NCBI GenBank assembly: GCA_040365065.1
Contig: BAABNI010000003.1
Location: 62,001-126,000 of the forward strand
Reading direction: 5' to 3'
DNA length: 64,000 nucleotides
From: Pelagadaptatus aseana
Lineage (GTDB): Bacteria; Pseudomonadota; Gammaproteobacteria; Pseudomonadales; Cellvibrionaceae
The position numbers and the translations under genes are program-made. Positions 52,355 through 61,483 of this stretch are shown piece after piece (the first letter of the stretch is position 1; each line of letters starts with the position of its first letter). Below the pieces are notes generated by a model. That model had not been told where the DNA came from. It ran no database searches and saw only the letters and a list, made by a program, of their open reading frames with translations.

Positions 52355-52762
52355 ATGGACATCCAGGATTTAATGGAACAGCGCAGAGCTCCGCGATTTA
52401 ACACGGAGCTGAATGCCGAGCTTTCGACCCACGAAAACTCTCTGGGTGATTGCGTCATCTGCAATATATCGCGCTCCGGCCTGCAGATTGAGTGCTCCAT
52501 GACTCAGGCGGCCCAACTGATACCGAATCAGGGCGGACCACCTCGAATCCCAGATATCCAACTCACATTAAGCTTTTCGGTACCGACCAGCGCTCGGGAT
52601 AAAACGCTGATTCGTGTCACCTGCGACCTGATTTACGTGCGCCGTGTCACCCGGGAAAAACACCAACTGGGCTGCCAATTCCGTGAATTCCACGACGACT
52701 GCAACGAACATCTGGAAGACTTCCTTAGGCATTTTGCCACCAGTCAGCCCAAATCGGTTTAA
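52355..52762 (+). CDS. PilZ-domain protein (c-di-GMP binding type)
   Basis: 135 residues. PilZ signature in two parts: RRAPRF (RxxxR) at about residue 9-14 and NISRSGLQIE (N/DxSxxG) about 35-44, both intact, so c-di-GMP binding is expected. Single domain, no output module. Start ATG 52355 (AAAGG upstream). Inserted on the plus strand between hisF and hisH, ending four bases inside hisH. Confidence 0.88.
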   Translation: MDIQDLMEQRRAPRFNTELNAELSTHENSLGDCVICNISRSGLQIECSMTQAAQLIPNQGGPPRIPDIQLTLSFSVPTSARDKTLIRVTCDLIYVRRVTREKHQLGCQFREFHDDCNEHLEDFLRHFATSQPKSV

Positions 52763-53409
52763 GCCTGACCGTCCCAGCCGACAAAATTCTTCAGCAGTTG
52801 CAGGCCCGCCGTATGGCTTTTCTCAGGGTGGAACTGCACCGCAAATAAATTGCCGTGCGCCACAGCCACATCAAAGTCCACGCCATAGTGACAGCGACCG
52901 ACAACCTCACCACTCATGGCTGACACATAATAACTGTGCACAAAGTAAAAGCGCTCACCGTCGGCAATGTTATGCCACATCGGATGAGACTGATTCTGAC
53001 TCACCTGATTCCAGCCCATATGGGGCACCTTGAGGTGCTGCCCGGACTCATCGCGAAGATCCTTGCCGAAAAACTTTACCTCACCATCCAGCTGAGCTAG
53101 ACAGTCAACACCGCCGTTTTCCTCACTGCGCTCCATCAGAGCCTGCATACCGACACAGATGCCCAATACCGGGCGACCACTGGCGACCAACTCTGGCACC
53201 AGTTGATCGAACCCCAGGCGGCGGATTTCAGCCATACAATCTCGAATGGCTCCCACCCCCGGGAAAATGATGTGGTCGGCAGTTTCAATAACGTCACGCT
53301 CGGCGCTGACCAAAACCTCTGCGTCGGGTGCTACATGCTCCAAGGCACTGGCCACGGAATGCAGATTGCCCATGCCATAGTCGATCACGGCAATGCGATT
53401 TGCACTCAT
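52759..53409 (-). CDS. hisH: Imidazole glycerol phosphate synthase, glutaminase subunit
   Basis: 216 residues from ATG 53409. Class I glutamine amidotransferase that supplies ammonia to HisF: nucleophile Cys in GICVGMQAL, His in VQFHPEKSHTAG with the Glu two residues later. IDYGMGNLHS begins the fold. 43 bases after hisB; same operon. Confidence 0.97.
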   Translation of the reverse strand: MSANRIAVIDYGMGNLHSVASALEHVAPDAEVLVSAERDVIETADHIIFPGVGAIRDCMAEIRRLGFDQLVPELVASGRPVLGICVGMQALMERSEENGGVDCLAQLDGEVKFFGKDLRDESGQHLKVPHMGWNQVSQNQSHPMWHNIADGERFYFVHSYYVSAMSGEVVGRCHYGVDFDVAVAHGNLFAVQFHPEKSHTAGLQLLKNFVGWDGQA

Positions 53410-53452
53410 AGTCAAACTCTCTTATCCAACAACTATAGAAATACGGGACCGC

Positions 53453-54046
53453 TTAGAGGGTGCCCTTGGTAGAAGGCATCATGCCACTCATGCGCGGATC
53501 TTCTTCCAACGCCATGCGCAGCGCGCGACCAAACGCCTTAAACACGGTTTCAATCTGGTGATGGGCATTAAAACCGCGCAGACAATCGATGTGCAGGGTT
53601 ACCTGAGCGTGGTTTACAAACCCCTGGAAAAATTCCCAGAACAATTCGGTATCAAAATTGCCCACCCGCTTCTGGGTAAAAGGCACATCCATCACCAGAC
53701 CGGGACGCCCGGAAAAGTCGATCACGACACGTGACAGCGCTTCATCGAGCGGTACATAGGCGTGACCGTAACGACGAATGCCTTTTTTGTCGCCCACTGA
53801 CTGGGCTATAGCCTGCCCGAGAGTGATGCCAATATCTTCTACCGTGTGGTGATCATCAATATGGATATCCCCTTTGCAGGTGATATCCAGATCAATCAGA
53901 CCATGACGGGCAATCTGATCCATCATGTGCTCCAGAAACGGCACACCGGTATCAAACTGGCCCTTGCCAGCGCCATCCAAATTGAGTGACACAGAAATCT
54001 GGGTTTCCAGAGTATCCCGGCTGACTGATGCGGTTCTTTCCGCCAT
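53453..54046 (-). CDS. hisB: Imidazoleglycerol-phosphate dehydratase
   Basis: 197 residues from ATG 54046 (GTGGAGATC upstream). Monofunctional dehydratase with the two manganese-binding His clusters HIDDHHTVED and HIDCLRGFNAHHQIE-like region. Histidinol phosphatase domain of enteric HisB is absent, as usual outside enterics. First gene of the hisB-hisH string. Confidence 0.96.
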   Translation of the reverse strand: MAERTASVSRDTLETQISVSLNLDGAGKGQFDTGVPFLEHMMDQIARHGLIDLDITCKGDIHIDDHHTVEDIGITLGQAIAQSVGDKKGIRRYGHAYVPLDEALSRVVIDFSGRPGLVMDVPFTQKRVGNFDTELFWEFFQGFVNHAQVTLHIDCLRGFNAHHQIETVFKAFGRALRMALEEDPRMSGMMPSTKGTL

Positions 54047-54204
54047 AGTGATCTCCACAAAAACAATTACAGGCACCGCGTCGTTAACTGAGCCCGGCAC
54101 CGAAAGAGCGCGATTATACCCTGCTACAAAGACAACGCCTAACCCGAAAAGGCAACCATTTTCCGAGTAAATTGGTCAGGCATTATTGGAGCCACTCTTA
54201 AAAT

Positions 54205-54217
54205 GTTATATCATAAC
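54205..54217 (+). promoter_or_regulatory. Zur box upstream of the zinc receptor genes
   Basis: GTTATATCATAAC, one substitution from the Zur core GTTATAWTATAAC, within TGTTATATCATAACG. 37 bases before the ATG of the His-rich small protein. Predicts repression by Zur when zinc is plentiful. Confidence 0.72.
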
Positions 54218-54253
54218 GCTTAAATTTGTTGCCGTTCTCTGTTTCGAATCCCG

Positions 54254-54532
54254 ATGTTGTTACCACAAAGAGCCAGTTATTGTTTACTGCTCCTGTTGCT
54301 GCCCCTGTTAATGACGCAGCAACTGGCGACAGCGCATGTCCACGATAATCCACACGAGCACATCGAGTGTGATTTCCACATGCAATCGGGGGGCTGTGAC
54401 GCCTCGGTTATAACCACCGCCCTGCCCCAGAGCACCCTCACATTGGAGGTGTTGACAGCCTTTATCGGCCTCAACGCCCCACAAAAACTGATCGCCGCCT
54501 ATCAAGGGCGCGCGCCCCCGGTTCCTTTCTGA
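54254..54532 (+). CDS. Small His-rich exported protein, zinc-linked
   Basis: 92 residues. Leader with a Leu run (CLLLLLLPLLMTQQLATA), then HVHDNPHEHIECDFHMQSGGCD, a dense cluster of His, Cys and acidic residues suited to binding zinc. Rest is neutral. Not recognised as a named family. Directly downstream of a Zur box and 58 bases before the receptor gene, so probably a zinc-binding helper of the same operon. Confidence 0.75.
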   Translation: MLLPQRASYCLLLLLLPLLMTQQLATAHVHDNPHEHIECDFHMQSGGCDASVITTALPQSTLTLEVLTAFIGLNAPQKLIAAYQGRAPPVPF

Positions 54533-54590
54533 TTTAAACAACGCACCAAATTATCAGTAAAAAAGGCCATGCAGCCTTAAAGGAACAACC

Positions 54591-56588
54591 ATGAAATTTC
54601 GTCTGTGGGCTACTTTGCCCGCCTTTATAGTGACACCAGCCCTGGCAGAAAAAATCGAAGAAGTGATTGTCAGCGCCTCTCCCATCAGCAGTACCCACGT
54701 TGACACCGCCAGCGTATTGAATGGCGCTGAGCTGCGCACCCGCGCTGCCGCCACACTGGCCGAAACCCTGTCCGGTCAGGTGGGTGTCAGCACCACCTCT
54801 TTTGGCCCTAACGTAGGCAACCCGGTTATTCGTGGCCAAAGCGGTGCCCGCGTCAAAGTGATGCAGGACAACCTCGACACTCTGGACCTGTCGACCACCA
54901 GTGCCGATCACGCCAACACCACCGAGCCCCTGCTGGCAGACCAAATTGAAATCTTACGCGGCCCAAGCACCCTGCGTTTCGGCAGTGGCGCGATTGGCGG
55001 CGTCGTCAATGTGATTGACAGTCGCATCCCCAGACAACTGACCGACAAAGCCATTTCCGGCGCCATTGAAACCCGCCACAGCACCGTTAACGATGAAACC
55101 GCCACGGTCGCACGTCTGGATGGCAGTGCCGGCAAGATGGCCTGGCACGCCGATGGCCTCTACCGTGAAAGCAGCGACGTCGAGATCCCAGGCTATGGCA
55201 ATCACGAAGATCCGGATGAATCTCCACACGGTTACATTGAAAACAGCAGCGCCCGAGCCCATGCCTACAGCGTCGGCGGCAGCTGGTTTGGCGAGCGCGG
55301 CATGTTTGGCCTGAGCATCAACCAACAGGAAAATGAGTACGGCCTTCCCCCCGGCGGCCATGATCACGGTCACGGCGGTGGTGGCGGTGGCCATGACGAC
55401 GAAGAGCTAGTCCGTCTGGATATGGAACAAACCCGCATCGATCTGAAAGGCGAGCTGGATCAGCCATTTCAGGGATTTGAAAAAATGCGCGTACAGATGG
55501 CTCACAACGATTATGAGCACACCGAATTTGAAGGTGATGAAGCCGGCACCATGTTCGAAAACGACGCCATCGAAGGCCGGGTAGAACTGTTGCACAACCC
55601 GATCAACGACTGGAAAGGCGCCATTGGTCTGCAGATTCTGGACCGCGATGTCACCGCCACCGGTGAAGAAGCCTTTATTCCCAATGCCGATATTCAATCC
55701 TACGGTCTGTTTCTGATCGAAGAAAAACACTGGGATAGCAAAAGCCATCAACCCTGGATTCAATGGGGTCTGCGCGTAGAGCGTCAGGAAGTCGATCCGG
55801 ACAACAGCAGCAGCGAAAATCACACCGCGTTCAGTGGTTCTATCGCCTACCACTGGACTCCTGCCGAAGCCCATCACTTCAGCATCAGCTACAGTCTGGC
55901 TGAGCGCGCGCCGACTCTGGAAGAGCTGTTTTCAGACGGCCCGCACATTGCTTCTCAGAGCTTTGATATCGGTGACCGCAATCTGGATAACGAGCGCAGC
56001 AACAACATCGATTTGGGCTATGAGTGGCATCCAGCCGAACCGGGACTGCTGCAAGAAGCCAGTATCAATGTTTTCTACAATCAGTTTGACGACTACATCT
56101 ATGCGTTCAACACTGGTGTGGAAGACGTCGATTCTGAACTGGACATCTATGAGTACGTTCAGGAAGATGCCCGCTTCCATGGCATCGAAGCCGAAACCCG
56201 CTTCGGTCTGAGCGAGGCTGTAACGCTGCGCCTGTTTGGTGACTACGTACGCGCCAAGCTCGACGACAACGGCGACATTCCCCGCACCACTCCGGCCCGC
56301 TTCGGTACCGAACTGCGTTACAGCGCCAACTCGCTGGAGGCTTCTGTTCAGTGGCTGTCCGTGTCCGAGCAGGACAATCCGGGCATCAACGAAGAAGAAA
56401 CGGACGGTTACGATCAGCTGGATGCTCAGGTGCAATGGCATCTGGACAGTGGCGCTACGCCAGTTATGGTGTTTGTACGCGGCACCAACCTGCTGAACCA
56501 AGAAATCCGCCACGCCACCTCTTATTTGAGAGAACTGGCCCCCGCCGCTGGTCGCAACATTACCACCGGCATCCAAGTCAGTTTTTAA
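54591..56588 (+). CDS. znuD: TonB-dependent outer-membrane receptor, ZnuD-like
   Basis: 665 residues. Signal peptide, plug domain (KIEEVIVSASPI ... GNPVIRGQSGARVKVMQ ... EILRGPSTLRFGSGAIGGVVNVID) and a 22-strand-type barrel ending ITTGIQVSF with the terminal Phe. A His/Gly-rich extracellular loop GGHDHGHGGGGGGHDDEE (about residues 258-275) resembles the zinc-trapping loop of ZnuD. With the Zur box upstream, zinc or zinc-chelate uptake is well supported. Confidence 0.92.
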   Translation: MKFRLWATLPAFIVTPALAEKIEEVIVSASPISSTHVDTASVLNGAELRTRAAATLAETLSGQVGVSTTSFGPNVGNPVIRGQSGARVKVMQDNLDTLDLSTTSADHANTTEPLLADQIEILRGPSTLRFGSGAIGGVVNVIDSRIPRQLTDKAISGAIETRHSTVNDETATVARLDGSAGKMAWHADGLYRESSDVEIPGYGNHEDPDESPHGYIENSSARAHAYSVGGSWFGERGMFGLSINQQENEYGLPPGGHDHGHGGGGGGHDDEELVRLDMEQTRIDLKGELDQPFQGFEKMRVQMAHNDYEHTEFEGDEAGTMFENDAIEGRVELLHNPINDWKGAIGLQILDRDVTATGEEAFIPNADIQSYGLFLIEEKHWDSKSHQPWIQWGLRVERQEVDPDNSSSENHTAFSGSIAYHWTPAEAHHFSISYSLAERAPTLEELFSDGPHIASQSFDIGDRNLDNERSNNIDLGYEWHPAEPGLLQEASINVFYNQFDDYIYAFNTGVEDVDSELDIYEYVQEDARFHGIEAETRFGLSEAVTLRLFGDYVRAKLDDNGDIPRTTPARFGTELRYSANSLEASVQWLSVSEQDNPGINEEETDGYDQLDAQVQWHLDSGATPVMVFVRGTNLLNQEIRHATSYLRELAPAAGRNITTGIQVSF

Positions 56589-56737
56589 AAACTCAGCTTT
56601 TAAAATCTGACCTGGATCAAAAAACCACCACCACAGCCGGAGGCGACTCCGGCTTTTTGATTCATATCAACAGCCCTTTCAGCAGCAGTCGTATTCTGAT
56701 TGCATTGAATTCAGCATTCCGAGAGAGGGACACGATC

Positions 56738-56869
56738 ATGGCAGAAACAGTATTTTTAGGTGGTTTGGGTATGGCAATCAGCATGGGCGGCATCGTGGTT
56801 CTGGCCGCTATCGCCGGCACACTTTGCTTTGTTCTTGAGAAAAAACTGGAAAGCGGACGCGAGCACTGA
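56738..56869 (+). CDS. Small single-helix membrane protein (43 residues)
   Basis: MAETVFLGGLGMAISMGGIV then VLAAIAGTLCFVLEKKLESG: one transmembrane helix (about 7-33) and a short charged C-terminus. Ribosome site GAGAGAGGGA, spacing about 7. Own terminator downstream. No family recognised; the size is like small membrane regulators. Between znuD and the methyltransferase operon. Confidence 0.55.
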   Translation: MAETVFLGGLGMAISMGGIVVLAAIAGTLCFVLEKKLESGREH

Positions 56870-56895
56870 GCCGCTCTGACTTAACCCAGTGACAG

Positions 56896-56922
56896 AGGCG
56901 CCTTTATACAGGCGCCTTTTTT
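56896..56922 (+). terminator. Rho-independent terminator
   Basis: Two copies of the self-complementary arm AGGCGCCT (56896-56903, 56910-56917) around TTATAC, then six T. Serves the 43-residue ORF, and probably the opposing methyltransferase transcript. Confidence 0.82.
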
Positions 56923-56949
56923 ATTGCCCAAATTTATGGCCTGGGTGTA

Positions 56950-57780
56950 TCACAGGCCTACGGCGCCAGTCTTGTCAGCGGTCACCACAACATAACGCAG
57001 CAGCTGTTGCTCATAGGCCCAATCCAAAAAGCGCGCGGTCGCCTCGTACTTCAACCAGCGGCGACGAGGCATTAGCGCGGGATTATCACTTCGGAACTGT
57101 TGCAACCAGAAACGGAACGCTGGCATAACATGGGCACTGATGTCTTCGAATTCAATAGCGCCAAACCCGGCACCAGCCAGATCATCATGATAGGTCTGTT
57201 GCGACACCATGTTACTTCCCGGAATCTGAGACAATCGGAACATACCCCGGGCCACCAAAGCCGCGGCCCCGGTATACCCCTCACCCAGGACAAAATCTGT
57301 CAGACCCATTCGCCCCCCTGCCGGCAGCAACTCACTGGAACGCTTTAGGAATTCAGCTCGAGAAGGAAAGTGATAAGCGCAATCGAGCGCAACAACCCGA
57401 TCCACGCTCTGACCACTGGCCGCAGCCCAGATATCACCGCGACCCACACACCCCTGCCGCAAATCAGCGCGCGACGCCAATTGCGCCTGACGGATCCGCT
57501 GCCCGGCATAGGCGGTCTGGCTACGAGAGTAATTGACGCCAAACAGCCTTTGAACCCGGAATTGCTGCAACCACAACAACAACTGATCACCGCAGCCAAA
57601 ACCGGCATCCAGCACCACCGACGAGGATGTCAAACCTACCCGGGCCCCCAGCAGCAACGCCATCTCCCGACAAGCCCCGGAGTAATCATCACAATTGTGC
57701 CAATAACCGAGATTGCCCCAGGCCTGCCCCGGGGTATTGAGCGGCAACTCCGCCAGATCATAAAACTCCCCGAGGTTCAC
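56950..57780 (-). CDS. SAM-dependent methyltransferase, lipid or isoprenoid type
   Basis: 276 residues, class I fold. Motif I VVLDAGFGCGDQLLLWL, then FGVNYSRSQTAYAGQRI, VDRVVALDCAYHF and GGRMGLTDFVLGEGY. N-terminal PLNTPGQAWGNLGYWHN is like the entry of quinone, tocopherol or sterol methyltransferases. GTG start overlaps the stop of the upstream FAD gene by four bases (coupled). Substrate not determinable. Last gene of the PadR-linked operon. Confidence 0.85.
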   Translation of the reverse strand: MNLGEFYDLAELPLNTPGQAWGNLGYWHNCDDYSGACREMALLLGARVGLTSSSVVLDAGFGCGDQLLLWLQQFRVQRLFGVNYSRSQTAYAGQRIRQAQLASRADLRQGCVGRGDIWAAASGQSVDRVVALDCAYHFPSRAEFLKRSSELLPAGGRMGLTDFVLGEGYTGAAALVARGMFRLSQIPGSNMVSQQTYHDDLAGAGFGAIEFEDISAHVMPAFRFWLQQFRSDNPALMPRRRWLKYEATARFLDWAYEQQLLRYVVVTADKTGAVGL

Positions 57781-59087
57781 GCTTCAAGCCAAGGGGCGGT
57801 AACCCCCAAAGACCGGGCGATGGCGACTGTGGAATCCACCGCGGCATCCAACAACGGAATCTTGTCCGCCAGATAAGAGCCACAAAACCACAAATTATTG
57901 CTGGGCTGCTGCTGCAATTGGCGCAACTGAGCCATGGCCTCACGGCTCTCGTGGGTGACCACCGGGCGGGTAAATTGCACCCGGGTAAGCTCGGCACCCT
58001 TGACTGGATCCGCGATGGGATTCCAGGTTTGAAACACTGGCGCCTGATGCCGGAAACGGCTGATGGCCTTGGTTAAATCCACCGATACTTCGGCTCTTGT
58101 GGCCCCCTCGGGTGCGACATAGGTAACCGGTGACAGAGGCACCGTGGCTTTGGGTAGCAGGCCCCGATCGGTGTGCACACTCATCGTCGATGTTTCAAAA
58201 GGCACCTTCGCCAGCAGCTCACGCTGGGCTTCAAACCCGTCCAGCATGCTGGCCGCCTGCTGCGCCTGCGAAGCCACTACCACATGGTCGAAATCTGCGA
58301 TCTCACCCGATTCCGCTTCAACCCGGAGTCCGTCTCCGGCCTCAACCACTCTGGCGACGGCGCAGGAGGTCTTAACTTCAACCCCCTGCAGCAGCCGCGG
58401 CACAATATCGTCCACCCCCTTGGCGGCACTCATGATGCCAAACTCCCGGACGCCACAGGTCAGATACCCCAGCATCATATCGGCCGGATAATTGAGCACG
58501 CTCTGGTAGTCACAGGTACAGGTTACCGACAGGATCGGCAACAACACGCCATCGACGAACGACTGACCGGCACGGGTTTTCTTCAGGTACTCACCAAACG
58601 TCTGTTCTGACAGATTGCGACACCAGCGCAGATCCAGCTGGGCCCGCTTGAAAAACCACTGGCTTTGTAACGCAATCCGCCAGGCTCTTGGACTCACCAG
58701 ACTCTTACCCTTGGGCAAACTGAAACCCATGGACCCGACATCCAGATTGCCATAGTGAAAAAACAGCTTGCGATCACCATCGGCAAAAGCACCGGAGTGA
58801 TCACTGCTTTCTACTTCAACGCCAATTTCCCGGTACAGCGCCAACAGGTGATCGTAATAGCCCCGGCAGAAAATGCGCAGCGGCACGTCCACCCGGGTCT
58901 CAATGCCATTACTGAGGTAATCGACGGTAAACACGCCCATACCGGCGCGCGGCTGACTCTCGTAAACGGTGATGGCAAATTTGTCTTTCAACAGCCAGGC
59001 AGCGGAAAGGCCGGCAATGCCGGTGCCGATAATGGCCAATCTGGGCTTGCGCCCGTGAACCGCGGAATCAGTCTTGGTATCGGTCAT
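57777..59087 (-). CDS. NAD/FAD-binding amine-oxidase-like protein (COG2907-like)
   Basis: 436 residues. FAD-binding IIGTGIAGLSAAWLL near residue 20, then the flavin amine oxidase fold and a C-terminal FAD motif NNLWFCGSYLADKIPLLDAAVDS. Similar proteins are often found beside fatty-acid cyclopropane or methyl-modifying genes, where some act as desaturases. Substrate unknown. 36 bases after the RetSat-like gene and overlapping the methyltransferase. Confidence 0.85.
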   Translation of the reverse strand: MTDTKTDSAVHGRKPRLAIIGTGIAGLSAAWLLKDKFAITVYESQPRAGMGVFTVDYLSNGIETRVDVPLRIFCRGYYDHLLALYREIGVEVESSDHSGAFADGDRKLFFHYGNLDVGSMGFSLPKGKSLVSPRAWRIALQSQWFFKRAQLDLRWCRNLSEQTFGEYLKKTRAGQSFVDGVLLPILSVTCTCDYQSVLNYPADMMLGYLTCGVREFGIMSAAKGVDDIVPRLLQGVEVKTSCAVARVVEAGDGLRVEAESGEIADFDHVVVASQAQQAASMLDGFEAQRELLAKVPFETSTMSVHTDRGLLPKATVPLSPVTYVAPEGATRAEVSVDLTKAISRFRHQAPVFQTWNPIADPVKGAELTRVQFTRPVVTHESREAMAQLRQLQQQPSNNLWFCGSYLADKIPLLDAAVDSTVAIARSLGVTAPWLEA

Positions 59088-59123
59088 ATTACTCTTTCAG
59101 TATTTGAGAGCCAGAGGCAACTG

Positions 59124-60830
59124 CTACGTCACCTCAGGAGCCTCGGATTGATAATTTTTTAACTGGGCCATAACTTTTTTACCGCCACGCAGACCCAGCA
59201 TGTTCATGGTGGTCATCAACCCCGACATCAGGGCACCACCGACCCCTGCAGTCATGGTATCCGCACCGGTCATATAGAGGTTTTTGATCGGCAATTGCGA
59301 ATGCAAAAAGGGCTTTTCAAACCGATCCACAAAGTGATCCAAGCCATAAATTTCACCGCGCTTGTTGAGCTGGAAATGCTGCGTGGACAACGGTGTCGAC
59401 AGCTCGAAGTAATCCAGCGCGTCACGCAACTGGGGCATGCGCTCGAACAACTTTTCGAGCATGCGCTCAGCCAAGGCCTTTTTGTAGGCCTCATAGTCAT
59501 CCCCTCGCTGATTCCAGGTGGTGCCCTGCCATGCCTCAAAGCGGCTCATGTCGGCCACGGACACCAACTCCACCGTCGACTTTCCGGGATAACGGCTGTC
59601 CCACTCCGGGTCTTTGGTGGAGGGAAAGGACACGTAAACCAGCGGCAACTCGTTGGTTTCATCGTCACGATAGCGCGCCATATTACCTTCGTGATCGCCA
59701 CTGGGGTAAATCCACAAATTGGTGGTCGACAAACCCAGCTCTTTGGCGCTGCCTTTGAAACCCGCATAAACGCAGACCGATGCCGATGAATAGTCCACTT
59801 CAGAAGTCCACGCCTGCATCTTGTGTTCGCGCCGGTACTCTTCGGGCACCAGACGTTTGACGGTATTCATAAACCCGGCATTACTGACGACCTTGTCCCC
59901 GTGAATCACACTGCCATCGACCATTTTTACGCCAGTGGCCCGGCCTTTTTCAACCACCACCTGATCCACTTCGGCGTAGGTAAAGACTTCGCCTCCACTT
60001 TTCTGGATGGTCGGAATAATCTCCCGGGCAATGGCACTGGAGCCCCCAACGGGATAGGCACCACCGCCCAGAAAGTGTTTGGCGATCAATGCGTGCATCA
60101 CAAACGCCGCATCACTGGGCACCTGCCCGTAATCACCCCATTGGCCGGTCAATACAGAGATCAGCTCCTGATTGTCCGTCAGGCCTTCCAACACGTCGCG
60201 GGTCGTCATATAAAATTCTTTCGGCACCAGCCGGCGACGCAGCCGATTGTACAGACGCCCCATGCGCCGAGGCATGGCCTGCCCGGCAAAAAATTTCGGC
60301 GTGCTGGAGCTGACATTGCGAATCAGGGCCACATACTCACGAATGGCCTGTTCCTCCTGCGGAAAATAGCCCGTCAGAGTCTCGATAAAGTTATTGGCCC
60401 CGGCGACAAAATCGTATTCGCGATCGCCTAAAATAATGCGGTCATAGACCGGATCCATTGCCTGCCACTGCAACCGCCCTTCACTGATGACATCAAACAC
60501 CCGACGCAGGGTTGAGTGCGGCTTGTGCACCTCGCCAATGTAGTGAACACCAACATCCCATTCATAGCCCTCGCGCTCGTAGGAATGGGTAAAACCACCT
60601 GCGGTGTAGTGTTGCTCCAACACACAGACCTTGAGCCCCTGCAAAGACAACAGTGCGGCATTGGCCAAACCACCCATGCCGGAGCCAATCACAATGGCAT
60701 CATAGTGCTCGCTGGCTCGTCCCGGGCGGTAGCGCTTGCCGGTACGCACACTGACTTTTTTGCTTTTGAGTTTTTTCCGATCTTTATTCCCGGGCTGCGT
60801 GTTTATTTCTGCTGTCGTGGCTGTCGTCAT
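59124..60830 (-). CDS. RetSat/phytoene-desaturase-type FAD oxidoreductase
   Basis: 568 residues from ATG 60830. Basic N-terminal extension (about 1-40), FAD-binding DAIVIGSGMGGLANAALLSL, then VLEQHYTAGGFTHSYEREGY and WDVGVHYIG, which follow the all-trans-retinol 13,14-reductase pattern (GIHYIG). C-terminus has YMTGADTMTAGVGGALMSG with the second FAD contact. Probably saturates or desaturates an isoprenoid or acyl chain. First gene of the operon, divergent from padR across a palindromic operator. Confidence 0.86.
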   Translation of the reverse strand: MTTATTAEINTQPGNKDRKKLKSKKVSVRTGKRYRPGRASEHYDAIVIGSGMGGLANAALLSLQGLKVCVLEQHYTAGGFTHSYEREGYEWDVGVHYIGEVHKPHSTLRRVFDVISEGRLQWQAMDPVYDRIILGDREYDFVAGANNFIETLTGYFPQEEQAIREYVALIRNVSSSTPKFFAGQAMPRRMGRLYNRLRRRLVPKEFYMTTRDVLEGLTDNQELISVLTGQWGDYGQVPSDAAFVMHALIAKHFLGGGAYPVGGSSAIAREIIPTIQKSGGEVFTYAEVDQVVVEKGRATGVKMVDGSVIHGDKVVSNAGFMNTVKRLVPEEYRREHKMQAWTSEVDYSSASVCVYAGFKGSAKELGLSTTNLWIYPSGDHEGNMARYRDDETNELPLVYVSFPSTKDPEWDSRYPGKSTVELVSVADMSRFEAWQGTTWNQRGDDYEAYKKALAERMLEKLFERMPQLRDALDYFELSTPLSTQHFQLNKRGEIYGLDHFVDRFEKPFLHSQLPIKNLYMTGADTMTAGVGGALMSGLMTTMNMLGLRGGKKVMAQLKNYQSEAPEVT

Positions 60831-60875
60831 TATTATCACCTCGCTATCATTGAGCAGAAACTATCATCGACCCTA

Positions 60876-60901
60876 TTTATATGCAATTATTTGCATATAA
60901 A
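60876..60901. promoter_or_regulatory. Palindromic operator between padR and the lipid operon
   Basis: TTTATATGCAA-TTAT-TTGCATATAAA, perfect 11-bp arms (60876-60886, 60891-60901). The ATGC-N8-GCAT core resembles PadR sites (ATGT-N8-ACAT). 46 bases from the oxidoreductase start and 27 from padR; AT-rich, so it can overlap both promoters. Confidence 0.68.
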
Positions 60902-60927
60902 TTATTTATGACAACAACCGGAATAGC

Positions 60928-61470
60928 ATGTCCCTGAAACACACACTCCTGACCCTGCTCAATACCGAACCCGGTAGCGGCTACGACTTACAGCAACGCT
61001 TCAAGAACCGTCTGGGTTATTTCTGGAATGCCAGCCATCAGCAGATTTATCAACAGCTGAAAAAAATGCTGGAGCAGGGCCTGATTGAATTTACTCTGGA
61101 GCCTCAGGCGGGCAAGCCCGACCGCAAGGTTTATCAACTGCGGCCAGCCGGCGAACAGGAACTGCTGCAATGGCTGCAACAACCAGCCAAACCCAACAAG
61201 ATCAACGACGCACTGCTGGTCAAGCTGTACGGAGGTGACCTGTTACAACCTCAGGAATTGATGGCGGAGATTGAAGAGCACCAGCAACTGCACCGCAAAA
61301 TGCTCGATACCTTTCTGGCTTTGGAAGCAGAGTATCTGGCCCTGCCGGCCAGCAAACAAACACCGTTGAAGCTGCCCTATCTGACTTTGCGGCGCGGCAT
61401 CATCGGCGAGGAAGCCTGGCTGCGCTGGGCTGAAGAAGCCAAAGTGACGATTAATGAACTGACGGAGTAA
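60928..61470 (+). CDS. PadR-family transcriptional regulator
   Basis: 180 residues. Winged helix (LKHTLLTLLNTEPGSGYDLQ, ASHQQIYQQLKKMLEQGLIE, KVYQLRPAGEQELLQWL) followed by the Vir-like helical C-terminal domain of long PadR proteins. Divergent from the RetSat-like gene with a palindromic site between, so local repressor of that operon and itself is the likely role. Ligand unknown. Confidence 0.9.
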   Translation: MSLKHTLLTLLNTEPGSGYDLQQRFKNRLGYFWNASHQQIYQQLKKMLEQGLIEFTLEPQAGKPDRKVYQLRPAGEQELLQWLQQPAKPNKINDALLVKLYGGDLLQPQELMAEIEEHQQLHRKMLDTFLALEAEYLALPASKQTPLKLPYLTLRRGIIGEEAWLRWAEEAKVTINELTE

Positions 61471-61483
61471 CCCAGATCGCGGG

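Noticed and set aside
55360..55400. GGT/GGC-rich tract as a DNA repeat element
   Set aside because: It encodes the His/Gly zinc-binding loop of the receptor, in frame.
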